Assembly: GCA_023511295.1 (NCBI GenBank)
Contig: JAIMBT010000027.1
Span: 1 to 53,301 of the forward strand
DNA from: Alicyclobacillus sp.
Lineage (GTDB): Bacteria; Bacillota; Bacilli; Alicyclobacillales; Alicyclobacillaceae
Length of the DNA stretch: 53,301 bases
Direction: 5' to 3'
The translations under genes were made by a program, and so were the position numbers. How positions within the stretch are numbered: the stretch's first letter is position 1; each line of letters begins with the position of its first letter. The notes under the pieces are model-generated. The model was given only the letters and a program-made list of their open reading frames with translations. It did no database searches and was not told the origin of the DNA. Below are positions 36,317 to 44,332 of the stretch, one piece after another.

Positions 36317-36393
36317 CCACAACAACAGTTCACCCAGCCGGCACTCGCTCAGCGTGCCGCGGGGTGCACGACTCTTTGACCGGAGGCATTGCG

Positions 36394-38148
36394 ATGCAAA
36401 GACGGACGTCTTCCCATCCATCCACAGCTTCTGACGTTCGACCGTCACAGCGCCATCCGTCCGACAACGTGATCTCCATGCGGTTGGACGCAGCGTTCTT
36501 CTACGAGCGCGGCGTCAAGTTCCTTGAGCGCAACCAACTGCGGAAAGCCGAACAGGCGTTTCGCAAGACGATTGAATACGAGCCGGACAATCCGGTGAAT
36601 CACTGCAATTTGGCGGGCGTGCTGTCGGAACTCGGCGACTTTGAGGGGTCGAACGAGGTGTTGCTGCACGTTCTGGAGAAGATTGACCCCAACATGGCGG
36701 AGTGCCAGTTCTACCTCGCGAACAACTATGCGAACATGGGCCAATTCGATATCGCCGAGGAGTACGTCCTGCGTTACCTGGACGCCGACCCGGATGGCGA
36801 GTTCGCGCCGGACGCCGAGGAGATGCTGGACATTCTGCTCGACGAGTTTGGCGGTGGTGAAGCGTTTGCTCGTTGGGAGTCGGAGCGGGCGGAGCGCGAG
36901 CGCGCGCAAGCGGCGCAAGACGGCCGGCAGCTGCTGGAAGACGGCCAGTTCGAAGCAGCCGTCGAATGGTTGACCGAGTTGACCCAGCGCAACCCGTCTG
37001 ATCTCGCTGCGCACAACAACCTCTCGCTCGCGTACTACTACACGGGCCGCTATCAGCGCGCCATCGAGACCGCGCTGCACGTACTCACGGTCGAGCCGGA
37101 CAACCTGCACGCGCTGTGTAACCTCGCTGTGTTCACGGCACATGTCGGGCCGCTGTCCCGATTGAAGCCGATTGTCGCGCAGTTGACGAAGCTGTTCCCG
37201 CTCCACTACGACCACGCGATGAAGGTCGGGACGACGCTGGGCATCATCGGCGAGCACGAGGCCGCGTTCTCGATTTTCTATAAATTGGCGCGCTTTGTAG
37301 ATCAACCGGAACCGGTGTTGATCCACTCCATTGCTGCGGCAGCCGCGAACATCGGACGATACGCGACGGCGATTCGCTGGTGGAAGCTGTTGGCCCAGTA
37401 CCCGGAGATGGAAGAGGTGGCGACCTACTACATCGACGCGGTCCGGGAAGCCATTCGCAACCGGGTCCCGCACCTGCGCATCAGCTACCAGTACGATGTG
37501 CCGCTGCAAGTGAAGTTTCGCGAGATACGCCAGCGCATGGATCACGGCGACGTCACGGGCTGGCGGCACGACCCACTGTTCCGAGCGTCGCTCTACTGGG
37601 GGCTCCGGCACGGCTCGGCGGAGATGCAGCGGTCCGTCATCCGCACCCTCGCAGTGTTGGGGGATGCGGATGCGGAGCGCGGCTTGCGCGGATTTCTCGA
37701 GCACCCGGATGTGCCCGAGACCTTGCAGGCGGCGGCTCTGTACGCCCTGCAGCGCATGGGCGCCCAGGGCACCGTGGCCGTTTGGCGTCACGGCGAACTG
37801 CGCGAAGTCGCGATGCGGGACGTGCCGAGCGACATCATCCTGTCTGTGGACGAGGTGTGGTTTCAAATTCACGCGGAAGCGCAGGCCTGGCTGTGTAACA
37901 ACGGGCACACAGCGTTGACGGACGAAGCCAAGCGGGTGTGGATTGGATTCGCCAAACACCTGTTTCAACGCAGCCAGCGTCCCATCGGGAAACCAGAGAT
38001 CTGGGTCGCCGGGCTGCTCTACACCGTCTTGAAGCACCACAAGGTGCCAGTGCGGCAGCGCGACCTGGCTGAAGCCTTTCATGTGTCGACGTCGTCTATC
38101 AGTAAAGCCGCAGGGAGGCTCGGCCGCTTCTTCGTCACCATGCCCTGA
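36394..38148 (+). CDS. TPR-repeat protein (YvcD-like)
   Basis: A 584-residue soluble protein. TPR repeats occupy roughly residues 28-330 (YERGVKFLERNQLRKAEQAFRKTIEYEPDN, then LAYYYTGRYQRAIETALHVLTVEPDN). A HEAT-like helical segment follows, and a C-terminal HTH-like block (VPVRQRDLAEAFHVSTSSISKAAGRL) may bind DNA or protein. It precedes the NUDIX-rapZ-glmR-whiA-crh block, as YvcD does in B. subtilis. ATG 36394 follows GGAGG by 8 bases. Function unknown; a scaffold role is inference. Confidence 0.8.
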   Translation: MQRRTSSHPSTASDVRPSQRHPSDNVISMRLDAAFFYERGVKFLERNQLRKAEQAFRKTIEYEPDNPVNHCNLAGVLSELGDFEGSNEVLLHVLEKIDPNMAECQFYLANNYANMGQFDIAEEYVLRYLDADPDGEFAPDAEEMLDILLDEFGGGEAFARWESERAERERAQAAQDGRQLLEDGQFEAAVEWLTELTQRNPSDLAAHNNLSLAYYYTGRYQRAIETALHVLTVEPDNLHALCNLAVFTAHVGPLSRLKPIVAQLTKLFPLHYDHAMKVGTTLGIIGEHEAAFSIFYKLARFVDQPEPVLIHSIAAAAANIGRYATAIRWWKLLAQYPEMEEVATYYIDAVREAIRNRVPHLRISYQYDVPLQVKFREIRQRMDHGDVTGWRHDPLFRASLYWGLRHGSAEMQRSVIRTLAVLGDADAERGLRGFLEHPDVPETLQAAALYALQRMGAQGTVAVWRHGELREVAMRDVPSDIILSVDEVWFQIHAEAQAWLCNNGHTALTDEAKRVWIGFAKHLFQRSQRPIGKPEIWVAGLLYTVLKHHKVPVRQRDLAEAFHVSTSSISKAAGRLGRFFVTMP

Positions 38149-38185
38149 AGCGCCACCTGCGCAGCACGCTGACCGTCTGCGTGGC

Positions 38186-38248
38186 CAGACCGGTCTGTAA
38201 CGGCCGACAGGGTCGGTTCTGTGCCGGGTCAGACCGCCGGCACGGAAC
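38186..38248 (+). terminator. GC-rich hairpins after the TPR gene
   Basis: A 12-base palindrome CAGACCGGTCTG at 38186-38197 is followed by a 12-bp stem, GTTCTGTGCCGG (38216-38227) with CCGGCACGGAAC (38237-38248), one wobble. No T run. Likely part of the 3' end of the TPR message. Confidence 0.5.
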
Positions 38249-38283
38249 ACCACGGTTCTGTCGACACGTGAACTCCACATGTC

Positions 38284-38312
38284 TGTTACAGTTTCTTAAG
38301 ACGGCTGTAACA
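38284..38312. repeat. Inverted repeat, possible operator or RNA stem
   Basis: TGTTACAG (38284-38291) and its exact complement CTGTAACA (38305-38312) with a 13-base AT-rich spacer. Two copies of GATATAC, 30 bases apart (38336 and 38366), follow. Unknown regulator; lies between the TPR and NUDIX genes. Confidence 0.4.
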
Positions 38313-38377
38313 CAAATGAAACATCGAGGGTTTACGATATACGTGTATCACATTTGACCCCCTTTGATATACATTTC

Positions 38378-38408
38378 TTGGGCGCTCGCGAGAGCGCCAA
38401 CTTTTTTT
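38378..38408 (+). terminator. Intrinsic terminator before the NUDIX operon
   Basis: GGCGCTC (38381-38387), loop GCGA, GAGCGCC (38392-38398), extended by TT/AA, then C and seven T (38402-38408). It ends transcription entering from the TPR side. Confidence 0.9.
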
Positions 38409-38421
38409 GTCCGGCGCCGCA

Positions 38422-38430
38422 TGCTATGCT
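38422..38430 (+). promoter_or_regulatory. Possible extended -10 promoter of the NUDIX-rapZ-glmR-whiA operon
   Basis: TGCTATGCT (TG-N-TATGCT) lies between the terminator and the NUDIX start; the -35 region falls in the T run. Start expected near 38437, leaving room for the GGGGTGA ribosome site. Confidence 0.45.
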
Positions 38431-38452
38431 ACCCGATAGTGGGGTGACGGAC

Positions 38453-38926
38453 GTGCAGATGATTGTCAACTGCCTGGCCTTTGTCGGTAACCGCTTCGTG
38501 TTGCTCCAGAAACCTCGGCGCGGCTGGTGGGTACTGCCCGGCGGCAAGGTGGAGGCGACAGAGGTGTGGCCGGAGGCGGCCGCTCGGGAGCTGACGGAGG
38601 AAACCGGTCTCACGGCGAGCGGCCTGGAATTGGTGGGATTGCACCGCCTGTGGCGCGAGGCGCGCGAAGATGCACCGCGCGACCAAGTGATTGTGCAGTT
38701 TCACGCCGCCCAGACGGAGGGCCAACTGCTCACCCAGTCGAAGGAAGGCCGCCTGGCGACGTTCGGTCTCGACGAATGGCAGGACCTTCCGATGAACCCG
38801 GCGGACAAGATTATGGTCGAACACGCGGTGTTACGCGTTGTTCGGCGTCAGACCGGCATATATATTGGCAAGTTCCGATTTGCAGCGGAAGACAAGCTGC
38901 TGGACTGGCAGGTTTCGCTGCACTGA
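38453..38926 (+). CDS. NUDIX hydrolase (YvcI-like)
   Basis: A 157-residue NUDIX protein; the box GGKVEATEVWPEAAARELTEETGL (written in two parts, GGKVEATE and REL-EE-GL) has all metal-binding Glu residues. NUDIX enzymes cleave nucleoside diphosphate derivatives; the substrate is unknown. B. subtilis YvcI, the first gene of the yvcI-rapZ-glmR-whiA-crh block, is the same size. GTG 38453 follows GGGGTGA; upstream in-frame codons run into the terminator. Confidence 0.9.
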   Translation: MQMIVNCLAFVGNRFVLLQKPRRGWWVLPGGKVEATEVWPEAAARELTEETGLTASGLELVGLHRLWREAREDAPRDQVIVQFHAAQTEGQLLTQSKEGRLATFGLDEWQDLPMNPADKIMVEHAVLRVVRRQTGIYIGKFRFAAEDKLLDWQVSLH

Positions 38927-38949
38927 ACGCATCAGGAGGAGAGGATACT

Positions 38950-39954
38950 GTGGGTGACTGGCTCGGCGTCGATATTGGCGGCACACGGGTAAAGACCGCG
39001 CTGGTGGATGGCAACGGACAGGTGCTCGCCGCGGACGATTTCGACACCAGTGACCACCCGTCCCCTGAAGCGGTGTGTCGCGAGATTCGCGAAGCCCAGA
39101 GCCGCCTCCTCAAGGCGTCGGGTCGAACAGCGTCTTGTGTGGAGGGCGTCGGCGTCGGGCTTCCGGGCTTCCTCAATCCGGACACGGGCGTGGTGGCGGA
39201 GGCCATCAACCTTCACTGGTACGACGTCCCGTTCGTATCCATGTTGGAGGAAACACTCGGGTTGCCGGTGGCACTGGAGAACGACGCGAACGTCGCCGCG
39301 CTCGGAGAAGCGTGGGTCGGTGCGGGGGCCGGCCACGAGGTCGTGCTGTGCGTCACCGTCGGCACCGGGGTCGGCGGCGGCATTGTCATCGGCGGCCGGC
39401 TGCACCGGGGCGCGAACGGGATGGCTGGTGAGATTGGACATCTGGTGGTGCAGCCCGAAGGCGGATTGCCGTGCAACTGCGGACAGTACGGTTGCTTGGA
39501 GACGCTGGCGTCCGCCACGGCCATCATTCGCGCGGGAAGGCAGGCGCAGGAGGCGGGCCGGTTGCCTGCTCAGCCGCGCGTCTGCGAAGCGCGGCAGCTG
39601 TTCGAGTGGGCAGCGTCCGGGGTCGATGCTGCGCGGGAGATTGTCGACGAAGCGGCAGGGTGGCTTGGCTACGGGCTATCCCTCACCGCCACCGTGCTCA
39701 ACCCGGATGTGATTGTGGTCGGCGGCGGGGTGTCGAAAGCGGGCGATGCGTTTCTCAATCCGGTCCGGTCCGCGTTCTCTCGCACATCGCTGGGGTTGGT
39801 GCAGCAAGCGGCGACCATCCGGTCGGCCCACCTGTCGAACCAAGCGGGGGTGATTGGCGCCGCGCGATTGGCGCAGCAACAGGCGGTCATCCGCGCACAG
39901 GCTCTGTGCGCCGCAAACCGAGGCGGAGGGATGCAGGATGGCGGGGCGGATTGA
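38950..39954 (+). CDS. ROK-family sugar kinase, probable glucokinase
   Basis: A 334-residue ROK protein: ATP-binding DIGGTRVKTALVD at about 8-20, the active-site loop ENDANVAALGE, GTGVGGGI, and the ROK zinc motif CNCGQYGCLE preceded by GEIGH. It likely phosphorylates glucose. GTG 38950 follows AGGAGGA. Its end overlaps rapZ by 17 bases. A ROK kinase inside the yvcI-rapZ block is not the B. subtilis arrangement and adds a carbon-entry step to this envelope-control operon. Confidence 0.92.
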   Translation: MGDWLGVDIGGTRVKTALVDGNGQVLAADDFDTSDHPSPEAVCREIREAQSRLLKASGRTASCVEGVGVGLPGFLNPDTGVVAEAINLHWYDVPFVSMLEETLGLPVALENDANVAALGEAWVGAGAGHEVVLCVTVGTGVGGGIVIGGRLHRGANGMAGEIGHLVVQPEGGLPCNCGQYGCLETLASATAIIRAGRQAQEAGRLPAQPRVCEARQLFEWAASGVDAAREIVDEAAGWLGYGLSLTATVLNPDVIVVGGGVSKAGDAFLNPVRSAFSRTSLGLVQQAATIRSAHLSNQAGVIGAARLAQQQAVIRAQALCAANRGGGMQDGGAD

Positions 39955-40801
39955 GATTGTCGTCATCACCGGGATGTCCGGGGCCGGGAAAACGGTCGCG
40001 ATGCAGGCGTTGGAGGACATCGGGTTCTTCTGCGTCGATAACCTGCCACCGGCAGTCGTCCCGAAGTTTGTCGAGGTGATTCAGGCGAGCGGACAAGTGC
40101 GCCGCGTGGCCTTGGCCTGCGACCTGCGCGGCGGGGAGCTGTTCCAACCGGCGGCCGATACGGTCGACCAACTGCGCAACACCCCTTTGCTGGAGGTTCA
40201 GTTGGTATTCCTCGACGCCAGCGACGCCGTGTTGGTGCGGCGATACAAGGAAACTCGCCGCCGCCACCCGTTTGTCGAGGGCACCCGCCTGCTCGACGGT
40301 ATCCAAGCGGAACGGGCAGCGCTCGCCCAGGTCCGGCAACAGGCGGACGTGGTGCTCGACACGAGTGACTGGAAACCGGCCCGGTTAAAGCAGGAACTCG
40401 CTCAGCGGTTCGCCCGCACACCGTTCTCGCTGCCTGTGCACATCATCTCGTTTGGATTCAAATACGGCATTCCCCTCGACGCGGATATGGTTTTCGACGT
40501 ACGCTTCTTGCCCAACCCGCACTATGTCGAAAGCCTTCGCCCGTACACCGGCGAGGACACGCCGGTGTACGACTACGTCATGCAGTGGCCGGCGACCCAG
40601 GAGTTTTTGCAACGGGCAGAGGAACTGGTGGACTTTTTGATTCCCCAGTACACGAAGGAAGGAAAGAGTCAACTGGTGATTGCCGTCGGGTGCACGGGCG
40701 GCAAACACAGGTCGGTCGCTGTCAGCCGGCACATGCTGGAACACCTGCGCGCGCGCGCAGATGCCTACCTCACACACCGTGACAGCGGCCGGGAGGGATG
40801 A
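39938..40801 (+). CDS. rapZ: RNase adapter/nucleotide-binding protein RapZ (YvcJ)
   Basis: A 287-residue protein: N-terminal P-loop GMSGAGKT at about 10-17 and IGFFCVDNLPP, then the RapZ C-terminal domain with SFGFKYGIPLDADMVFDVRFLPNP and GCTGGKHRSV. In E. coli RapZ steers GlmZ decay and so GlcN6P synthesis; in Bacillus YvcJ affects competence. ATG 39938 follows GGAGGG by 7 bases, inside the end of the ROK gene. It is followed after 3 bases by glmR. Confidence 0.96.
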   Translation: MAGRIEIVVITGMSGAGKTVAMQALEDIGFFCVDNLPPAVVPKFVEVIQASGQVRRVALACDLRGGELFQPAADTVDQLRNTPLLEVQLVFLDASDAVLVRRYKETRRRHPFVEGTRLLDGIQAERAALAQVRQQADVVLDTSDWKPARLKQELAQRFARTPFSLPVHIISFGFKYGIPLDADMVFDVRFLPNPHYVESLRPYTGEDTPVYDYVMQWPATQEFLQRAEELVDFLIPQYTKEGKSQLVIAVGCTGGKHRSVAVSRHMLEHLRARADAYLTHRDSGREG

Positions 40802-40804
40802 CCG

Positions 40805-41995
40805 GTGCGCAGGTGGTGGCTGTGGGCGTGGACCATTGGGTGCTTTGGCTGTGGGATTGTGGCCGGGACGCTGGGCATTGCGAAGTGGCAGAACCGCGGC
40901 GTCACACTCGGCGTGCTGGTGTTGGTACTCGCTGTTCTGTTGCTCGGCTTCGGCTGGTGGCGGGACATCCGTCGCCAGCGCCGGGCGGTCAAGCAGTTGC
41001 AGCGGCGGCCGCGGATTGTCGCGATGGGCGGCGGCACGGGGTTGTCCGTGGTGTTGCGCGGGCTGAAGGCGTTTGATGTCGACCTGACCGCCATCGTCAC
41101 GGTGGCGGACGACGGCGGGAGTTCTGGCCGCCTGCGGACGGATTTGGCGATGCCGCCACCGGGCGACATCCGCAATTGCCTGGTGGCGCTGGCAGATACA
41201 GAGCCTTTGTTGGAACGCCTGTTGCAGTTTCGCTTCCCAGCCGGGGAGGGGTTGGCGGGTCACAGCTTCGGCAACCTGTTCCTCGCGGCCATGACACATA
41301 TCATGGGCGATTTCGAGTCGGCGATTCGGGAGACTTCGCGCGTGTTGGCGGTTCGCGGTCGAGTCCTGCCGGCCGTGCGTGAAGACGTGGTTCTGCGTGC
41401 GACGATGGCAGACGGGACACAGGTGGTCGGTGAGTCGAAGATCCCGCAAGTGGGTTCTCGCGTAGAACGATTGGAGCTGTGGCCGAAGGAGTTGCACCCG
41501 CTGCCGGAGGCGTTGGAGGCCATCCGGGAAGCCGATGCCATCGTGATTGGACCCGGCAGCCTGTACACGAGCGTGCTCCCGAACCTGCTCGTTCCGGAGC
41601 TGGCCGAGGCCGTCGCGGAAAGCCGCGCGAAGAAGATCTACGTCTGCAATGTGATGACGCAGCCAGGGGAGACAGATTCCCTCACGGCCTCGCAACATGT
41701 GGACGTGATCTACCGGCACATCGGGCGGCGCCTGTTTGACTACATCATCGTCAACGCGTCCGCGCTGCCTCCGGAGGCGTTGGAGAAGTACCAGGAACAG
41801 AACGCCTATCCGGTACTGGCGGATATCGAAGCGCTGAATCGCCTCGGCTTGCGGGTGATTGCCAGGGACTTCGTCCACTTCGCCACGTACGCCCACCACG
41901 ACAGCCGCTTGGTGGCTGAAGAGATTGTCAGTCTCATCGGCTACGAGCGCTGGACCCAAACGAAGGCCGCCCGAGCGGCTGCAGCTGGACCGTAG
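40805..41995 (+). CDS. glmR: GlmR/YvcK family protein with N-terminal membrane helices
   Basis: A 396-residue CofD-like protein. The core (about 68-385) has the family block MGGGTGLSVVLRGLK, VTVADDGGSSGRLR and PPGDIRNCL. B. subtilis GlmR binds UDP-GlcNAc and stimulates GlmS on gluconeogenic carbon. Unlike that 317-residue soluble protein, this one has about 68 extra N-terminal residues with two predicted membrane helices (about 5-24 and 33-50). GTG 40805 follows GGGAGGG by 7 bases, so the extension is translated. Confidence 0.94.
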   Translation: MRRWWLWAWTIGCFGCGIVAGTLGIAKWQNRGVTLGVLVLVLAVLLLGFGWWRDIRRQRRAVKQLQRRPRIVAMGGGTGLSVVLRGLKAFDVDLTAIVTVADDGGSSGRLRTDLAMPPPGDIRNCLVALADTEPLLERLLQFRFPAGEGLAGHSFGNLFLAAMTHIMGDFESAIRETSRVLAVRGRVLPAVREDVVLRATMADGTQVVGESKIPQVGSRVERLELWPKELHPLPEALEAIREADAIVIGPGSLYTSVLPNLLVPELAEAVAESRAKKIYVCNVMTQPGETDSLTASQHVDVIYRHIGRRLFDYIIVNASALPPEALEKYQEQNAYPVLADIEALNRLGLRVIARDFVHFATYAHHDSRLVAEEIVSLIGYERWTQTKAARAAAAGP

Positions 41996-42015
41996 CGGCC
42001 CGGGGAGGGAACACC

Positions 42016-42963
42016 ATGTCGTTTGCCGCCCAGACGAAAAAGGAATTGACGACCGTCGCCAACGACCCTTGTTGCATGCGCGCGGAATTGCAGGCGCTCG
42101 TGACGTTCAACGGCAAAGTCCATACCCTCGACGGACGCCGCGTGCTCGACGTCGAGACGGAGAACGTGTCCACGGCACGCCGCATCTACACGCAACTGCG
42201 GGCCGTTACCGAACTGCACCCGGAGGTGTTGGTCCGCAAGAAGATGCGCCTGAAGAAGAACAACGTGTACGCGGTGCGCATGGTGTACAACGTGGACGGG
42301 GCGATGGAGCGGATTGGCGTTGCCGCGGCGGACGACGGCCGGTTGCGGCCGGCGGACGGGGCGCCCGTGCAGAACTGCTGCGAACGCGCGTTTCTTCGGG
42401 GGGCGTTCCTCGCGACCGGATCGGTCAATGATCCCGGCAGTAACTCCTACCACCTCGAGCTGACGGTTCACGAACTGGAGCAGGCGGAGCGGATTCAGCG
42501 GCTCACGGCGGTGTACGACCTGCACCCACGTGTCATCCGCCGCAAGAACGGGTACGTGGTGTACCTCAAAGAAGGCGAGAAGATTGTCGAGTTCTTGAGC
42601 GTCATCGGTGCGCACCAAGCCCTGCTGCGCTTTGAGGACGTGCGCATCCTGAAAGGGATGCGGAACCAAGTCAACCGCTTGGTCAACTGCGAAACTGCAA
42701 ACATGAACAAGACCATCAGCGCGGCCGTGCGGCAGTTGGAAGTGATTTCGCTGATTGACGAGCGGATGGGGCTGGACCAACTGCCCGATCACCTCCGAGA
42801 GGTCGCAGACCTGCGAAGGCGTTTCCCGGAGGCGAATCTGCAGGAACTGTGCGAGCGGCTCGGCAACCGCGTGACGAAGTCCGGCTTGAACCACCGCTTT
42901 CGGAAGTTGGAACAGATTGCCGACCATTTGCGGCAAGGACGCAGCGTCGGTGCGCACGGTTGA
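42016..42963 (+). CDS. whiA: Sporulation/division regulator WhiA
   Basis: A 315-residue protein. The N-terminal half resembles a LAGLIDADG homing endonuclease without activity (CCERAFLRGAFLATGSVNDP); the C-terminal HTH region covers about 225-310 (ERMGLDQLPDHLREVADLRRRFPEANLQELCERLG). WhiA supports Z-ring formation and chromosome segregation in B. subtilis. ATG 42016 follows GGGGAGGG, 20 bases after glmR. Confidence 0.96.
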   Translation: MSFAAQTKKELTTVANDPCCMRAELQALVTFNGKVHTLDGRRVLDVETENVSTARRIYTQLRAVTELHPEVLVRKKMRLKKNNVYAVRMVYNVDGAMERIGVAAADDGRLRPADGAPVQNCCERAFLRGAFLATGSVNDPGSNSYHLELTVHELEQAERIQRLTAVYDLHPRVIRRKNGYVVYLKEGEKIVEFLSVIGAHQALLRFEDVRILKGMRNQVNRLVNCETANMNKTISAAVRQLEVISLIDERMGLDQLPDHLREVADLRRRFPEANLQELCERLGNRVTKSGLNHRFRKLEQIADHLRQGRSVGAHG

Positions 42964-43015
42964 CGCCGGCAGAGCAACACCGGCGCAAAAGTGGATTTTC
43001 TCGGTAACAAGCGCG

Positions 43016-43042
43016 TTGGTCGGCGCGCCGATATGATATACT
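43016..43042 (+). promoter_or_regulatory. Promoter of the crh-like gene
   Basis: TTGGTC at 43016-43021 and an extended -10, TGATATACT at 43034-43042, spacer 15. The start should fall near 43049, about 35 bases before ATG 43084. It lets crh be expressed apart from the whiA operon. Confidence 0.65.
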
Positions 43043-43083
43043 GTACAGCAACCTGATGGTACCGGTACGAGGGGGAGTTTCGT

Positions 43084-43341
43084 ATGGCGGAGAAGCGTGT
43101 CGTCGTGAAGCTGCGGTCTGGCTTGTTGGCGCGGCCGGCCGCGTTGTTCGTGCAGGAGGCAAACCGATTTTCCTGCGAGATTTTTGTAGAGAAGGACGGC
43201 AAGTCCGTGAACGCGAAGAGCATCATGGGCATCATGTCGTTGGCCATCGCGCACGGGCAGGAAGTCGTCATTAAGGCGGACGGATCAGACGCGGAACAGG
43301 CGGTTTCCCGGCTTGCGGAGATGATAGCGAAGGACGAGTAG
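43084..43341 (+). CDS. crh: Crh-like HPr-family protein (Ser46 kept, His15 replaced by Leu)
   Basis: An 85-residue HPr fold. In HPr the active site reads I-H-A-R-P-A; here it is LLARPA, so position 15 is Leu and the PTS phosphate relay is lost. Ser46 is kept in KSIMGIMSLA, the HprK site. This is the Crh pattern (Gln15 in B. subtilis). Phospho-Ser46 should activate CcpA. Its place after whiA is the same as in B. subtilis. ATG 43084 follows GAGGGGG. Confidence 0.92.
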   Translation: MAEKRVVVKLRSGLLARPAALFVQEANRFSCEIFVEKDGKSVNAKSIMGIMSLAIAHGQEVVIKADGSDAEQAVSRLAEMIAKDE

Positions 43342-43547
43342 CCGGCTCGCGATGCGGCTCGGCCCTTCTCGCATCTTCGCAGGTCGACGGGTGGACGGCC
43401 GATGCGCCGATGGGTGTCTCGTCAGCGCGGCCGTCACGGTGCATCGAAGGGCGCGCATGCACGTCTGGCCTGCTGGCCCGGGTTCTGCTCGCACTGTGCT
43501 GGACATACGCTACTCCTGAGACGGTTTTCGGACAGGAGGTGGCGCGG
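43342..43547. other. Intergenic region without a recognised gene
   Basis: A GATGCG...CGCATC repeat lies just after crh. The open frame of the next gene extends upstream here but the extra residues lack a ribosome site. Nothing else is supported. Confidence 0.4.
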
Positions 43548-44141
43548 GTGCGGCGTTTTCAGACGCGCAGCCGGGTTCAGTCGCGGCGTCGGATGATGTT
43601 CGCGGTCCTCGCGGCCGTCGCCGCTGTCGGGCTGGTGGAGTTGTACCGGTGGGTGATTCCGTTTCATCCGTTGAACCCCCTCTGGCAGGAAGCGACCATC
43701 GGCGAACAGGTGATTGGCGATTGGCGCTACGGCGGCCAGGATGCCGAGGGGTACCTGCGGTTCTACAACGACGTCCACACGGTGTTGTTGCCGCCGAACG
43801 ACCGGCTGTTTGACGCGGACGGTTGGTTCGTCGTGATTGAGGAACACACACCGAGCTCCATTGTCTTCGCCCAGCCGTACAACGCGATTCCGCTCAGCTG
43901 GTTGGCGGCGGGGTGCGTGCTGGCCGCGGCTCCCGTGGTCTACGTGGTCTGGCGCCGCCGTTCTGGCAAACCGCTCGTGCGCAGACGGTCGCCGCGCCGA
44001 ATGGTCACGCAGCGGCCGACGCGGCACCTTCGTTGGTTCCGCCCGTCCAACACCGCTACATCGCGCCCCCCTGATTCCCCTGCCCTTCGCTTCGCGGGCC
44101 GCAGCAGGCCCCGCTTTCGACCCACCCGCCGCCCGAAGTGA
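43548..44141 (+). CDS. Hypothetical two-helix membrane protein with Arg-rich tail
   Basis: A 197-residue protein not recognised. A basic N-terminus, a membrane helix at about 16-37, an extracytoplasmic loop of about 75 residues with several Trp and Tyr, a second helix at about 115-135, and a strongly basic C-terminal tail of about 60 residues rich in Arg, Pro and Ser. GTG 43548 follows AGGAGG by 8 bases. Topology suggests both ends in the cytoplasm, and the Arg tail could bind nucleic acid or acidic lipid (inference). Confidence 0.6.
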   Translation: MRRFQTRSRVQSRRRMMFAVLAAVAAVGLVELYRWVIPFHPLNPLWQEATIGEQVIGDWRYGGQDAEGYLRFYNDVHTVLLPPNDRLFDADGWFVVIEEHTPSSIVFAQPYNAIPLSWLAAGCVLAAAPVVYVVWRRRSGKPLVRRRSPRRMVTQRPTRHLRWFRPSNTATSRPPDSPALRFAGRSRPRFRPTRRPK

Positions 44142-44194
44142 CCCTCCACCGCATTGGACAGTGGGCGCTCCAGCCGGTCGACGAATCCCTTCGG

Positions 44195-44223
44195 TTGTCC
44201 TCGACGGTTGGAAGTGGTACGCT
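44195..44223 (+). promoter_or_regulatory. Candidate promoter of the DUF402 gene
   Basis: TTGTCC (44195-44200), 17-base spacer, TACGCT (44218-44223), with TG one base before the -10 (extended form). Confidence 0.45.
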
Positions 44224-44250
44224 TAGAAGAACTTTAAAACCGTCTGGGAC

Positions 44251-44277
44251 GGTGACCGCCGCTTCGGGGCGGTCGCC
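44251..44277 (+). promoter_or_regulatory. Strong hairpin in the DUF402 leader
   Basis: GGTGACCGCC (44251-44260) pairs with GGCGGTCGCC (44268-44277), one wobble, 7-base loop. No T run follows, so it is not a typical terminator; 55 bases before the start codon. Confidence 0.4.
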
Positions 44278-44332
44278 TGCGGGTATTCTGGGGTTTAGGA
44301 CAAACATCCGTACGAGGGGAAGGATTCAGTGA

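Noticed and set aside
43434-44027. Minus-strand frame opposite the Arg-rich membrane protein
   Set aside because: No start signal; the + strand frame has a strong ribosome site and two clear membrane helices.
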